The translations under genes were made by a program, and so were the position numbers. From NCBI RefSeq assembly GCF_024490875.1, contig NZ_JACCLX010000006.1, positions 1 to 64,000 on the forward strand: a stretch of 64,000 nt of DNA, written 5' to 3'. The stretch's first letter is position 1. Every line of letters begins with the position of its first letter. Source of the DNA: Methanocaldococcus sp. (lineage in GTDB: Archaea; AGJL01; Methanococci; Methanococcales; Methanocaldococcaceae). Below the pieces are notes generated by a model. It saw nothing but the letters and a program-made list of their open reading frames with translations, did not search any database and was not told the DNA's origin. Below are positions 30,828 to 40,344 of the stretch, piece after piece.

Positions 30828-31715
30828 TATTGAATTTATTTCCTCAGAAGCATCTGTTGGCTCTTTAAATCCTCTATAAACCTCTTTAACTACTTTCCTT
30901 ATAAATTTAATTTTATTTTCTTTGATTTTACAACTTTGAATGCATAGAGGACAGTAATTTAAATAGAATTTATCTTTTTTCATCTTCATTGGAAAGAGTT
31001 CAAAAAAGTTTATAATTATACCATTAGAATATTTGAATATATTACAATTCAAGCAAGATGTAAAAATATACCCCTTTAAATTACTTTCAATTATTCTATT
31101 CTTTAAAAATCCACATGGAAATTTGGTTATAAGAGATTTGATTTCTTCTTTTGTTAAATCTAAATTTAAAATTTCATAATTGACATTTTTTTGTTTTAAA
31201 AAATTTAATATTTTCTCCTTAGATTTATTAGGTACTAAGGCAGGAAAATCGTAAATTACTACTTTAACATTAAAAATAGTATTTAAAATATTAAGAGAAT
31301 ATAAATCATACTGACAGTGAATTAAGCATATTATATCTTTCTTATTTTTGGGGATTTCATCGTATAGAAAATATTTACAAATATCTTGAATTATTTCATT
31401 ATCTCTAAATAAAGATTTTATTAATTTTACTCTTTCTTTAAACAATATATAGTCAGTAATATCCTCAACTTTTATAATTTCAAATTCTTTTAACTCTTCT
31501 TTTAGTTTTCCTACAACCCATCCTCCTGGCCCTATAATAGTAGATTTGTCAGTTCTATTTTTTGTATATATTGTTAAAATATTACCATTAATTTTTATAT
31601 CAACTATGTCAAAAAAAGTTTTATTTAAACCTAAATTTTCTCTAATTTTTGAAACTTTTTCTTTAATTTCATTAATTATTTGTATTTTTGATAGCGATAA
31701 TTGTCTGTCCTGCAT
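30822..31715 (-). CDS. KH-domain protein with Cys-rich tail, possibly a degenerate PP-loop protein
   Basis: 297 residues. The N-terminal third contains a KH-like RNA-binding motif ([18 protein letters not shown], about residues 58-75). The middle, [18 protein letters not shown] then [13 protein letters not shown], looks like a nucleotide alpha-hydrolase (PP-loop) Rossmann start with the SGGxDS residues lost. The end has TSCLNCN and YCPLCIQSC, a possible metal site. The start ATG 31715 lies 44 bases inside the upstream decarboxylase gene, after GGAGAG. Function unknown; RNA binding is the best-supported part. Confidence 0.7.
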   Translation of the reverse strand: MQDRQLSLSKIQIINEIKEKVSKIRENLGLNKTFFDIVDIKINGNILTIYTKNRTDKSTIIGPGGWVVGKLKEELKEFEIIKVEDITDYILFKERVKLIKSLFRDNEIIQDICKYFLYDEIPKNKKDIICLIHCQYDLYSLNILNTIFNVKVVIYDFPALVPNKSKEKILNFLKQKNVNYEILNLDLTKEEIKSLITKFPCGFLKNRIIESNLKGYIFTSCLNCNIFKYSNGIIINFFELFPMKMKKDKFYLNYCPLCIQSCKIKENKIKFIRKVVKEVYRGFKEPTDASEEINSIL

Positions 31716-32292
31716 AAACTTTCTCTCCTACTTTAACTTTTATAGAATAATCAGTAGGGACTATTAAAGCAGTTTGAGAACCTAGTTTTATTCTTCCGAT
31801 TTCTTCTCCTGCATATACATACTCTCCTTCTTTAATATTTAATATACATCTTCTTGCTATAAATCCTGAAATTTGTACCACACCTATATAGTCAGAGCCA
31901 TTTCTTATAATAACGATATTTCTCTCATTAACTTTTTCAACACCTTTTAAAAATGCTGGATAAAAACTACCATCTATATGTTTTATATATACAACTTTTC
32001 CACTTATTGGAGCTCTATTTACATGCACATCCAAAGGGGACATAAATATTCCAACAACATAACAACCCTTAGGAAAGTATTTTGAAACATTTAAAACATA
32101 ACAATTACCATCTTTAAAAACTTCAGCATAGCCATTTTTATAGTATTTTATATACTCTACAGTTCCATCTGCTGGAGATATTATAATATTATTACCTTTA
32201 GTTATCTCTCTATATGGGTCTCTATTAAAATATATGGTAAATAACAGTAGAGAACATATTGTAATAGCAAAGAATTTTTTATACTTCTTCAT
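31672..32292 (-). CDS. Phosphatidylserine decarboxylase-type proenzyme (archaetidylserine decarboxylase)
   Basis: 206 residues. A membrane segment at about 7-21 is followed by [20 protein letters not shown] and [13 protein letters not shown] (catalytic His region), then [11 protein letters not shown]. Family members cut themselves at the Gly-Ser bond (here Gly171-Ser172), making a pyruvoyl group that decarboxylates a serine head group to ethanolamine. In this organism the substrate would be archaetidylserine. GGTGAATATAC precedes ATG 32292. It sits between a secreted OB-fold gene and the KH gene in one minus-strand operon. Confidence 0.88.
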   Translation of the reverse strand: MKKYKKFFAITICSLLLFTIYFNRDPYREITKGNNIIISPADGTVEYIKYYKNGYAEVFKDGNCYVLNVSKYFPKGCYVVGIFMSPLDVHVNRAPISGKVVYIKHIDGSFYPAFLKGVEKVNERNIVIIRNGSDYIGVVQISGFIARRCILNIKEGEYVYAGEEIGRIKLGSQTALIVPTDYSIKVKVGEKVYAGQTIIAIKNTNN

Positions 32293-32305
32293 GTATATTC
32301 ACCAT

Positions 32306-32926
32306 TTATTTAGATGTGTTCTCATGAGATTCACACCACTTGCATTTCTCGTAGCCTAATGCTTTGGCATCTTCTTCAGAATAAAAATATATAATATTAC
32401 TTTCTTTTAATCTTTTTCCGTAAGGACAGTTATTTAAAGTGTGATACTTTTTACCATACTTTGAAGCATATATATTTGTAGGTATTGGAGATAAATAAAT
32501 ATCTCTATTGTAATTTCTCTTTTCAATTAGTTTAAAGTTATGAATATCATTTAATATTATTTCATACTTTCCATTATATACGGTAACCTTTCCCTTCACT
32601 TCTACATAATCCCCTTCCTTTATCATTGGAGTATAACTCAACATATAATTTAATAATTGTTCTCTTGTTTTGCCAAAAGATACTATATCTAAGTTTCCAG
32701 TTCCATCATTTATTACAATTCTTGAAATATTAATTACATGTCTATACTTATCTCTTTTAACATCTATTTCTTGAATATATCCCTTTATAATTACATAGTC
32801 TCCTTCTTTAATATTACATATTTTACTTTCTTTTGGTTGAATTGGATTTAAAAATAGATATATTGTAGATAGAATTATAAAACACGTTAAAGTAAAAAGA
32901 ATAATATTTTTTTGATTTAGTTTCAT
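32306..32926 (-). CDS. Membrane-anchored OB-fold protein with Ada-like metal-binding tail
   Basis: 206 residues: hydrophobic anchor at about 9-27, then an OB-fold like those of nucleic-acid-binding domains (EGDYVIIKGYIQEIDV, NDGTGNLDIVSFG, EGDYVEVKGKVTVYNGKYEI), and a C-terminal Cys/His module (YASKYGKKYHTLNNCPYG then GYEKCKWC) like the Ada/thermonuclease-linked zinc domain. The module's ligands are His161, Cys166, Cys196 and Cys199 by my count. The role is unknown, perhaps surface nucleic-acid binding. GAGGTG precedes ATG 32926. Ends 13 bases before the decarboxylase gene. Confidence 0.78.
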   Translation of the reverse strand: MKLNQKNIILFTLTCFIILSTIYLFLNPIQPKESKICNIKEGDYVIIKGYIQEIDVKRDKYRHVINISRIVINDGTGNLDIVSFGKTREQLLNYMLSYTPMIKEGDYVEVKGKVTVYNGKYEIILNDIHNFKLIEKRNYNRDIYLSPIPTNIYASKYGKKYHTLNNCPYGKRLKESNIIYFYSEEDAKALGYEKCKWCESHENTSK

Positions 32927-33051
32927 TTGAACACCTCAAATATTCATACCTATACTTTTATAGTTTCATTATATATAGTTTCTTACAATATTTACCAATT
33001 AATTTAAATATACAAATATACCTTATAAACAAAAAGAAAAAGTTAAAGGAT

Positions 33052-34743
33052 TTAGAGGTTTTTAATTAAGTATAATGCTGCTTCTCTTGTAGCCTCTCTG
33101 TTACCTCCAGCAACTACAACAACATCGTGTCCGTTTGCTACACCTTTGACAATTTCGATAACTGGTCCTGATGTGTTGTTAATTGGAACTGGTAATTTAC
33201 CCATATCTTGGAGTTCTTTTGTTAATTTGTTTGCAACTGGTCCTCCAACTAATACTAAGTTTTTATCTGCTGAATCTAAGCTAACTTCGGTATCTAATTT
33301 TGCAATTGGTGCTGTTATTGGAACTACTTGTTCTGCTGTAGCTTCAATTTTCTTTAATGTGATATCTGCATTTAATACACTAACTGTTTGTCCTAAATCT
33401 ACTGTTGTATCTTTTGTTACATCTGAATAGACATATATTTTGTATGTTCCTGATTTTGAATCTACAACATCATCTACTTTTAATTTAAAGTAATCATCTA
33501 CTGCTGAGAAAGTATCTCCTTTTGAGCTTAATTTATTGTCATCATTTGTAGGATCTGTATCATCCACTAATGCAATACCACAGATTAAGTTATTATCAAC
33601 TTCACCTTCTCCTTTTATTTTTACTCCACTATCTGTAATATCTGTATCTTTAGATATTTCTATTTGATCAGTAGTAGGATCTTCAACTACTGCATATATT
33701 TTGTAATCTCCTTCGTACTTGTCTCCTAAGTGTAATCTCTTTATGTCATTTACTAAGTATACATCAGCATATCCTGTAGTTGCAGCAACATTCTTATATG
33801 CATTTACTACTATTACACCTACAGGACCGCTTACTAATACTAGTGGATTTGTTGTATTTGCATAGTCAAATTTCTCTGCTACTACTTTACCATCTTTTAA
33901 TATTTGAACATCTACTTTTGATGGAGCTCCTGAAGTAGTCGCTTCTAAAACTGCTTTTATTTTAGCTTCATATCCATTTCCTAAATCATAAGTTTCTCCT
34001 TCACTTAATACTCCATTATATACACACTTACCTATTATTAAGTCATCATTGTCAGCATCAGCTTTAACAAACATATACTGTTGTCCTAAGAATGGTATTA
34101 ATACTCCAGGAGCTAAATATGTATTACTTGTATCTAATTTCCCATCAGCAGTTACTATTGATGCATAACCAACTAAATCTATACCAATTTCATGTGATTC
34201 ATTTTTCATTGCAAAGAATCCAATTTCGATACCATCATCATCATTTACTGAATAAATATTTTTTGGATCTACGTCATCAATTTTCATTAATGTTGTTAAT
34301 GTTTTAGTAGTAATTGGACCTCCTTTATAATATTCGTCTCCTCCAAATATTATTCCATTATCTAATGGATAATCTCCATCATCAGGAGTTACAACATAGG
34401 TATAGTTATCATATTCAGATGTATTATATTCTACTTTACTTGCATCTGCTGAAACATGAACATTCAATTCTGCACAACCTTCATTAACAGTTCCTTCTTT
34501 GTAGCACATTGAACCTATTTTTGCAGCGATGTCTGCTGCTGAAACTACATCCATTGTTGATGGAGCGTTAGCACCAACTACAACATAACAGTTTGGCTGA
34601 CCATCTTTAACTAATATATCTTTTATATCTGATAAACTTCCACTAACAACTGTTACTTCTGCAGCTACTCCACTTGCTAATGCAGTAGCTACCATTGCTC
34701 CTCCAATAGCAATTGCACCAATTTTCTTTAAACTCATTGCCAT
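33052..34743 (-). CDS. slaA: S-layer protein
   Basis: Forms the surface lattice of the cell. 563 residues: signal peptide MAMSLKKIGAIAIGGAMVAT up to about residue 28 (ALASGVAA), then KDILVKDGQPNCYVVVGANA, an acidic, Asp/Asn/Thr-rich middle with several N-X-S/T sites for AglB, and the conserved end DVVVVAGGNREATREAALYL. Head and tail match the M. jannaschii S-layer protein nearly word for word, while the exposed middle differs strongly, as expected under diversifying pressure. GGTGATAAGAT precedes ATG 34743. A strong-looking promoter lies upstream. Confidence 0.95.
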   Translation of the reverse strand: MAMSLKKIGAIAIGGAMVATALASGVAAEVTVVSGSLSDIKDILVKDGQPNCYVVVGANAPSTMDVVSAADIAAKIGSMCYKEGTVNEGCAELNVHVSADASKVEYNTSEYDNYTYVVTPDDGDYPLDNGIIFGGDEYYKGGPITTKTLTTLMKIDDVDPKNIYSVNDDDGIEIGFFAMKNESHEIGIDLVGYASIVTADGKLDTSNTYLAPGVLIPFLGQQYMFVKADADNDDLIIGKCVYNGVLSEGETYDLGNGYEAKIKAVLEATTSGAPSKVDVQILKDGKVVAEKFDYANTTNPLVLVSGPVGVIVVNAYKNVAATTGYADVYLVNDIKRLHLGDKYEGDYKIYAVVEDPTTDQIEISKDTDITDSGVKIKGEGEVDNNLICGIALVDDTDPTNDDNKLSSKGDTFSAVDDYFKLKVDDVVDSKSGTYKIYVYSDVTKDTTVDLGQTVSVLNADITLKKIEATAEQVVPITAPIAKLDTEVSLDSADKNLVLVGGPVANKLTKELQDMGKLPVPINNTSGPVIEIVKGVANGHDVVVVAGGNREATREAALYLIKNL

Positions 34744-34804
34744 ATCTTATCACCTTAATTTTTTATAGTTGTTTTACTTTACGGGATATAACTTAGATAA
34801 CCTA

Positions 34805-34850
34805 CTATATATACCTTACGATATGAAACGGTTGTAACGATTGTTTCAGA
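34805..34850 (-). promoter_or_regulatory. S-layer gene promoter with tandem 10-bp repeat upstream
   Basis: On the minus strand a TATA box (GTATATATAG, 34814-34805) stands about 62 bases before the start codon. Just upstream of it, seen on the plus strand at 34828-34847, AACGGTTGTA is followed at once by ACGATTGTTT: two similar words one helical turn apart, within outer GAAAC...GTTTC (34826-34850). This fits a factor-binding site for a highly expressed gene; no factor can be named. Confidence 0.45.
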
Positions 34851-34919
34851 CTTTATATCTCAATTGTATCTTTCCAATTTTGAAAATCTTAAATTACATA
34901 TCGAATTTACTAAAATAAG

Positions 34920-34943
34920 AAAGTTATAAACATTTATAACTTT
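34920..34943. repeat. Perfect inverted repeat between S-layer and CooC-type genes
   Basis: AAAGTTATAAA (34920-34930), two bases, then TTTATAACTTT (34933-34943): 11-base arms, perfectly matched. It lies in the 307-base divergent region between the two genes. It could be an operator serving one or both, or carry back-to-back TATA-like boxes. No terminator role is expected since no gene ends here. Confidence 0.6.
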
Positions 34944-35050
34944 TCAAAAAGAATAAAAATTTATATAGCCAAGTGTAAATATTTAATAAAAATTTATAAA
35001 AAAACTTGTAAGAAATAGTTTTAAAAACCGATGATAAATTTGTGATAAAA

Positions 35051-35824
35051 ATGAAGATAGCAATAACTGGAAAAGGAGGAGTAGGGAAAACATTTATATC
35101 TTCAACTTTAATGAGATTATTTGAAAAAAAAGGTTTTAAAGTTATTGGAGTTGATTGTGACCCTAATCCTACATTAGCATTATCTTTTGGAATTGAAGAT
35201 AACATTATACCATTATCAAAAAGGCATGATATAATAGAGGAAAAGACTGGAGCAAAGCCTGGAACTTATGGAAGTATTTTTAAATTAAATCCAAAAGTTG
35301 ATGACTTAATCGATAAAGTTGGATATAAGATAGGGAATATAACTATATTGGTTATGGGAACTATAGAAGAGGGAGGAGAGGGCTGTGTTTGTCCTGCATC
35401 TGTTTTGTTGAGAAGGTTACTTAGGCATTTAATAGTAAAAAGGGATGAAGTAGTTATCTTAGATATGGAAGCAGGAATAGAGCATTTTGGAAGAAAAACA
35501 ATAGATAGTGTTGATTTAATGCTAATTGTTATAGAACCAACTAAAAAGTCATTAATAACTGCTAAAAGAATGAAAAAATTGGCTAATGATTTAGGAATAA
35601 AAAATATTAAAGTTATTGTCAATAAGGTTAGAGATGAAAATAAAGAATTATTAAAAAATATTGTTGAGAAAGAACTTGGTTTAAAGATTTTAGGATTTGT
35701 TCCTTATGATGAAAAAGTTATTGAAAGTGAATTTTTAGGAAAACCTGTTAATTTAGAGTCAACGGCTGTAAAAGAAATTGAGAAAATATTTAATCGTATT
35801 TTAGAGTTAAAGAAAAATATTTAA
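35051..35824 (+). CDS. cooC: CooC-type nickel/cofactor maturation ATPase
   Basis: 257 residues of the MinD/Mrp/CooC class. The deviant Walker A ITGKGGVGKTFISSTL begins at residue 4. The CxC pair in EEGGEGCVCPASVLLRRLL (metal site at the dimer interface) and DMEAGIEHFGR match CooC proteins that load nickel into CO dehydrogenase. The ATG at 35051 follows GTGATAAAA; the GTG at 35042 is part of that site. The client, CO dehydrogenase/acetyl-CoA synthase, is not in this window. Confidence 0.86.
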   Translation: MKIAITGKGGVGKTFISSTLMRLFEKKGFKVIGVDCDPNPTLALSFGIEDNIIPLSKRHDIIEEKTGAKPGTYGSIFKLNPKVDDLIDKVGYKIGNITILVMGTIEEGGEGCVCPASVLLRRLLRHLIVKRDEVVILDMEAGIEHFGRKTIDSVDLMLIVIEPTKKSLITAKRMKKLANDLGIKNIKVIVNKVRDENKELLKNIVEKELGLKILGFVPYDEKVIESEFLGKPVNLESTAVKEIEKIFNRILELKKNI

Positions 35825-35827
35825 CTT

Positions 35828-36748
35828 TTATTTTAATTTATTTAATTTATTGAATTTAAAATAGGGCTCTCTTCTATTTATGCACTCAATAAAATATGGT
35901 TCTAAATTTTCTCCATTTCTTAAAGGAGTTAGAATATCAACTAAATTATCATCTCTCAATAGGCATGGCTTTAAGTAGCCATCGTGGGTTAATCTAATTC
36001 TTGTACAATGCATACAAAATTCACTGTTATCCATGGGTCTTACGAACTCTATTTCCAAATTATCTACAATGTATTTTTTCCTATTATGCATAAATTTCCT
36101 TGCTATAACCTTGTCAGATTTTTCTTTAATTTCATTTTCTATTGTAGAAATGTCATAGTAATATTTTTTAAGTTCTTTATTTAAAGGAATAAATTCAATA
36201 ACTTGCAAAATAGCCCCTACATCCCTACAAAATTCCATTATATTAGGTAAATCTTTAATGTTTATAGTCATTGCTAAAAAATTAACTTTTAGTGGTGTTA
36301 ATCCAACATTTATTGCTTTTTTTATCCCATTTATAACTTTTTCTACATTACCAAACTTAGTAATTTCTTTATATAATTTTGGATTTAAAGTATCTAAACT
36401 CACATTAACTCTATTTAATCCAGCATCTTTAAGTTTTTCAGCATATTTTTTTAAGAAAATTCCATTAGTCGTTAAAGAAATCTCTTTTATTTTTTTATCC
36501 TTTACATTTTCAATAATTTCGCAAATGTCATTTCTTATTAAAGGCTCTCCCCCAGAAATTTTAACTTTTCTAACTCCAAATTTTGTTGAAGTTTTTACTA
36601 TAACTCCAAACTCTTCTGGTTTTATATATCTATTATAATTGCCTTCTAAATTATGCCCCTCTCTATGACAGTAAAAGCATTTTAAATTACACTTATTAGT
36701 AACTGAAATCCTAAAAGATCTTATTTCTCTACCATATCTGTCTTTCAT
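35828..36748 (-). CDS. moaA: GTP 3',8-cyclase MoaA
   Basis: Radical SAM enzyme that converts GTP toward cyclic pyranopterin for molybdopterin, the cofactor of formate and formylmethanofuran dehydrogenases. N-terminal cluster CNLKCFYC (CX3CX2C) around residues 17-25; GGEPLIRNDI is the SAM-binding GGE motif; the second, substrate-side cluster is CMHCTRIRLTHDGYLKPCL. At 306 residues it is slightly short, and the usual C-terminal GG is absent: it ends FNKLNKLK, as in other methanococcal versions I recall. Convergent with cooC, 3 bases apart. Confidence 0.93.
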   Translation of the reverse strand: MKDRYGREIRSFRISVTNKCNLKCFYCHREGHNLEGNYNRYIKPEEFGVIVKTSTKFGVRKVKISGGEPLIRNDICEIIENVKDKKIKEISLTTNGIFLKKYAEKLKDAGLNRVNVSLDTLNPKLYKEITKFGNVEKVINGIKKAINVGLTPLKVNFLAMTINIKDLPNIMEFCRDVGAILQVIEFIPLNKELKKYYYDISTIENEIKEKSDKVIARKFMHNRKKYIVDNLEIEFVRPMDNSEFCMHCTRIRLTHDGYLKPCLLRDDNLVDILTPLRNGENLEPYFIECINRREPYFKFNKLNKLK

Positions 36749-36896
36749 AACTATCCACTATATTGATATAACTAAAATTATAAAATTAAACTGAACAAAA
36801 ATGAAAAATTAAAATTGAGAGATAATATTAATTATAAAAATTTAATCTATAAAAAGCTACCGTAACTATTTTAAATTAAACTAAATATTTAGAATA

Positions 36897-37598
36897 TTAA
36901 TTACTCACTTTTTTTTCTTTATTTTCCTTTTTTCTTTCAAAAGTTTCAATAAAAATAACTTTATCTACATCTTCTAATCTCTTTAATATCTCATTTGCTA
37001 TAGCCATTTTAAATCTTTCAATGTTTGGAATGAAAGGAGCAAATTCTGGTAATTCTATTTTAACAGTCTCATTATCAATAGTAACATTTACATCAGTTAT
37101 TTTAGGAACATACATCTTTACAATTTCCTTCACTATATCTTCTTTATTTTCTATAACTTCCTCAATTTTTATTCTATACTTTACCTCTTTTCCTGCCAAT
37201 TCATGATTAAAATCTACTAAAACTCTTCCACTATTTACACTAACAATTTTTCCGGGTATGTTATCTATATATACTGTTAAACCTTTTATTGGCTGAATTC
37301 CTCTTTTCTTAAATTCAGATATAGAAACTAATTTTATTTTTGATGGATCTCTCTTACCAAATGCTTTTTCTGGGGATAAAACAACTTCCCTTTCTTCACC
37401 TACATCCATTTCTAATATTACTTCATCTAATCCTGGGAGTATCTGTCCTTCACCAGCAAAAATAGCAACAGGTCCATAAACTACTGCGGGATTATAAATT
37501 CCCTCTTTTTTGGCCAATTCCTCATTAGTAGTGTCAAATAATTTCCCTTCAACATATCCATCATAACTAACCTTAACTAATTTTCCTTTTTCTACCAT
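36897..37598 (-). CDS. FKBP-type peptidyl-prolyl isomerase, long archaeal form
   Basis: 233 residues. The FKBP domain begins at [20 protein letters not shown] and includes [20 protein letters not shown], then an SlyD-like insert-in-flap domain ([20 protein letters not shown] to [20 protein letters not shown]). The C-terminal 75 residues ([20 protein letters not shown]) form an extra domain found in the long archaeal FKBPs. Cytosolic chaperone/isomerase. GGTGAAATAA precedes ATG 37598. Confidence 0.92.
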   Translation of the reverse strand: MVEKGKLVKVSYDGYVEGKLFDTTNEELAKKEGIYNPAVVYGPVAIFAGEGQILPGLDEVILEMDVGEEREVVLSPEKAFGKRDPSKIKLVSISEFKKRGIQPIKGLTVYIDNIPGKIVSVNSGRVLVDFNHELAGKEVKYRIKIEEVIENKEDIVKEIVKMYVPKITDVNVTIDNETVKIELPEFAPFIPNIERFKMAIANEILKRLEDVDKVIFIETFERKKENKEKKVSN

Positions 37599-37718
37599 TT
37601 ATTTCACCTTTTAGTTAGTTAAAAGGTTTTCATATTTTTAATATAAGGTATATATAAATATAACGACAAAGTATAAAAAATTTTAAATATAATAAAATAT
37701 TAACATATGTGATGATCT

Positions 37719-38135
37719 ATGGAGGACTTAGGATATTTTTTCATACTTGTAGGTGTTATTATAATGGCATTAGAGACTGTAACTCCTGGATTATATCTTC
37801 CTGCATTAGGAATAGCATTATTAATATATGGAGTAGTATTGCTAATACTTCCTCAGTATGCATTTATTTCAGCAATAATTTCTGGAATTATAACAATTAT
37901 ATTATTAAATAGATTCGTTTATGGCGTAGGAAAAGATGTAAAAATTGGGGCTGAAAGATTTATAGGAAAAATTGGAAGAGCAGTTAAAGATTTTGATGAA
38001 AATGGATATGGATGGGTTGAAATAGAAAATCAAAAATGGCTTGCAAAGTCAGAGGATAAAATAAAAAATGGGGATAAAGTTGAAATTATAGGAGTTGAGG
38101 GAGTCTCCCTAATCGTTAAAAAAGTGAAAAGGTAG
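37719..38135 (+). CDS. NfeD-like membrane protein
   Basis: 138 residues: two or three hydrophobic segments in the first 75 residues, then a small OB-like C-terminal domain (GKIGRAVKDFDENGYGWVEI up to GVEGVSLIVKK). NfeD proteins pair with stomatin-like SPFH proteins, and the next gene is one, six bases downstream. The short form lacks the ClpP-like protease domain. The start ATG 37719 follows TGATGATCT, an average ribosome site. Confidence 0.9.
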   Translation: MEDLGYFFILVGVIIMALETVTPGLYLPALGIALLIYGVVLLILPQYAFISAIISGIITIILLNRFVYGVGKDVKIGAERFIGKIGRAVKDFDENGYGWVEIENQKWLAKSEDKIKNGDKVEIIGVEGVSLIVKKVKR

Positions 38136-38141
38136 ATTATT

Positions 38142-38960
38142 ATGGTGTTTTGGTTTTGGTTAATATTAGGACTTATACTATTATTTATAATTATCAAATC
38201 AATAATTATTGTAAATCAGTATGAAGGGGGATTAATTTTTAGATTAGGTAGGGTTATTGGAAAACTAAAACCTGGAATTAATATTGTAATTCCATTCCTA
38301 GATGTGCCTGTTAAAATTGATATGAGAACTATGGTTATCGATATACCACCTCAAGAGATGATTACAAAGGATAACGCCGTTGTAAAAGTAGATGCAGTCG
38401 TTTATTATAGAGTTATAGATGTAGAAAGAGCAATCTTAGAAGTGGAAGATTATGAATATGCAATAATAAATTTAGCACAAACTACATTAAGGGCTATAAT
38501 TGGCAGTATGGAATTAGATGAAGTATTAAATAAAAGAGAGTATATAAACTCCAAGTTATTAGAAATTTTAGATAGAGAAACTGATCCATGGGGAGTAAAA
38601 ATTGAAAAAGTTGAAGTTAAAGAAATAGATCCTCCAGAAGATATTAAAAATGCCATGGCTCAGCAAATGAAGGCAGAAAGACTAAAAAGAGCGGCTATAT
38701 TAGAGGCAGAAGGAGAAAAGCAAAGTAGAATATTAAAAGCTGAGGGTATTGCCGAAAGTTTAAGAATTGAGGCAGAAGGGCAAGCTAAAGCAATACAAAT
38801 AGTTGCTGAAGCCGCAAGAAATTACTTTAAAGATGAGGCTCAACTTTACAAATCTTTGGAAGTTGCCAACAATGTATTAAAAGATAACACTAAATATGTT
38901 ATATCTGAAAATATTCTAAATATTGTTAAAAATTTCATTAAGAATGAAAAAAATAAATAG
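38142..38960 (+). CDS. Stomatin/SPFH-domain membrane protein
   Basis: 272 residues. A single membrane segment (residues about 3-22) is followed by the SPFH core: [40 protein letters not shown] and [20 protein letters not shown], then a long Ala/Glu/Lys coiled coil ([20 protein letters not shown]). It organises membrane microdomains and probably acts with the NfeD partner just upstream. Confidence 0.93.
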   Translation: MVFWFWLILGLILLFIIIKSIIIVNQYEGGLIFRLGRVIGKLKPGINIVIPFLDVPVKIDMRTMVIDIPPQEMITKDNAVVKVDAVVYYRVIDVERAILEVEDYEYAIINLAQTTLRAIIGSMELDEVLNKREYINSKLLEILDRETDPWGVKIEKVEVKEIDPPEDIKNAMAQQMKAERLKRAAILEAEGEKQSRILKAEGIAESLRIEAEGQAKAIQIVAEAARNYFKDEAQLYKSLEVANNVLKDNTKYVISENILNIVKNFIKNEKNK

Positions 38961-39072
38961 TAAAATTATTATAAGTTATATCTTTTTTTGCTATTCTAAT
39001 TACTAAATACTTTAAATTTCAATAGATATCTTTATACAACTTTTGAATTAAATTTAAACAAGGGTGATATTT

Positions 39073-40344
39073 ATGTCTTCAAAAGAGTCTAAACAAAAAC
39101 AACTATATATGTTTAAAAAAATGTTAAAGGAATTAAAATCTAAGAAAGGTAAAGGTACAGAATTAATCAGTTTATATATCCCAGCAGGTAGAAGAATATC
39201 TGATGTTGCTCAACATCTGAGAGAAGAAATGTCTCAAGCATCAAACATTAAAAGTAAAAGTACAAGAAAAAATGTTCAAGCGGCAATAGAGGCCATTTTA
39301 CAGAGATTAAAATTATTAAAGGAGCCTCTTGAAAAAGGGGTTGTTATATTTGCAGGAATGGTTCCAAGAAGTGGGCCAGGAACTGAAAAAATGGAAACTT
39401 ATGTTATAGAGCCACCAGAGCCAATAAAAACATACATATATAGATGTGATTCAGAATTTTATTTAGAGCCATTAGAGGAATTTTTAGAAGATAAAGATGT
39501 TTATGGAATTATATTAGTAGATAGAAACGAGGCTACAATTGCAACAGTTAAAGGAAGAAACATAAACATTTTAAAAAAATTAACAAGTGGAGTTCCTGGA
39601 AAGTTTAAGGCAGGAGGGCAGTCTGCAAGAAGATTAGAGAGGCTTATCGATTTAGCGGCTCACGAATTTTTACAGAGAGTTGGGCAAAAGGCTAATGAGC
39701 AATTTCTACCACTATTACAGGAGAAAAAACTTAGAGGAATATTGGTTGGAGGACCAGGACATACTAAAAATGAGTTCGTTGAAGGAGATTATTTACATCA
39801 CGAACTTAAAAAGATTGTTTTAGACACTTTTGATTTATGTTATACTGAAGAATTTGGAATAAGGGAACTCTTAGAGAAAGCAGCCCCGTTACTTAAAGAT
39901 GTTGAATTAATGAAAGAGAGAGAGGCTGTTCAAAGATTTTTAAAAGAACTAATTAAAGAAGATGGAGGACTTGCCTGTTATGGAGAGAAAGAGGTTTTAG
40001 AGGCTTTGATGATGGGTGCAGTTGATACTCTAATAGTTTCAGAAGACTTAGAAAAATATAAAGTAAAAATTGCTTGTAATAACTGTGACTATATGGAAGA
40101 AAAGACAGTCACAAATCTCGAACTTATTAAATTAGAAGAAGAGATTAAAAATGCTCAATGTCCTAAGTGTGGAGGAGCGTTAAGTATAGTTGAGAAAAAA
40201 GACTATATTGAATATCTTTCAGAACTATGTGAGCAAAGTGGTGCTAAACTTATAACTGTATCATCAGAAACAGAAGAAGGGGCAATGATATTAAATGCAT
40301 TTAAAGGAATAGCGGCAATATTGAGATTTAAGATTAATCAATAA
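39073..40344 (+). CDS. prf1: Peptide chain release factor aRF1
   Basis: Recognises all three stop codons and releases the peptide. The NIKS stop-reading motif (SQASNIKSKSTRKNVQ), the GGQ catalytic loop (GKFKAGGQSARRLERL) and a C-terminal domain with two Cys pairs (CNNCDY, CPKCGG) are all present. 423 residues from ATG 39073, set by GGTGATATTT; a TATA-like TTTATACAA lies at 39031-39039. In this organism the factor must compete with selenocysteine insertion at the UGAs of fdhA and the HesB-like gene. Its end overlaps larE by seven bases. Confidence 0.95.
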   Translation: MSSKESKQKQLYMFKKMLKELKSKKGKGTELISLYIPAGRRISDVAQHLREEMSQASNIKSKSTRKNVQAAIEAILQRLKLLKEPLEKGVVIFAGMVPRSGPGTEKMETYVIEPPEPIKTYIYRCDSEFYLEPLEEFLEDKDVYGIILVDRNEATIATVKGRNINILKKLTSGVPGKFKAGGQSARRLERLIDLAAHEFLQRVGQKANEQFLPLLQEKKLRGILVGGPGHTKNEFVEGDYLHHELKKIVLDTFDLCYTEEFGIRELLEKAAPLLKDVELMKEREAVQRFLKELIKEDGGLACYGEKEVLEALMMGAVDTLIVSEDLEKYKVKIACNNCDYMEEKTVTNLELIKLEEEIKNAQCPKCGGALSIVEKKDYIEYLSELCEQSGAKLITVSSETEEGAMILNAFKGIAAILRFKINQ

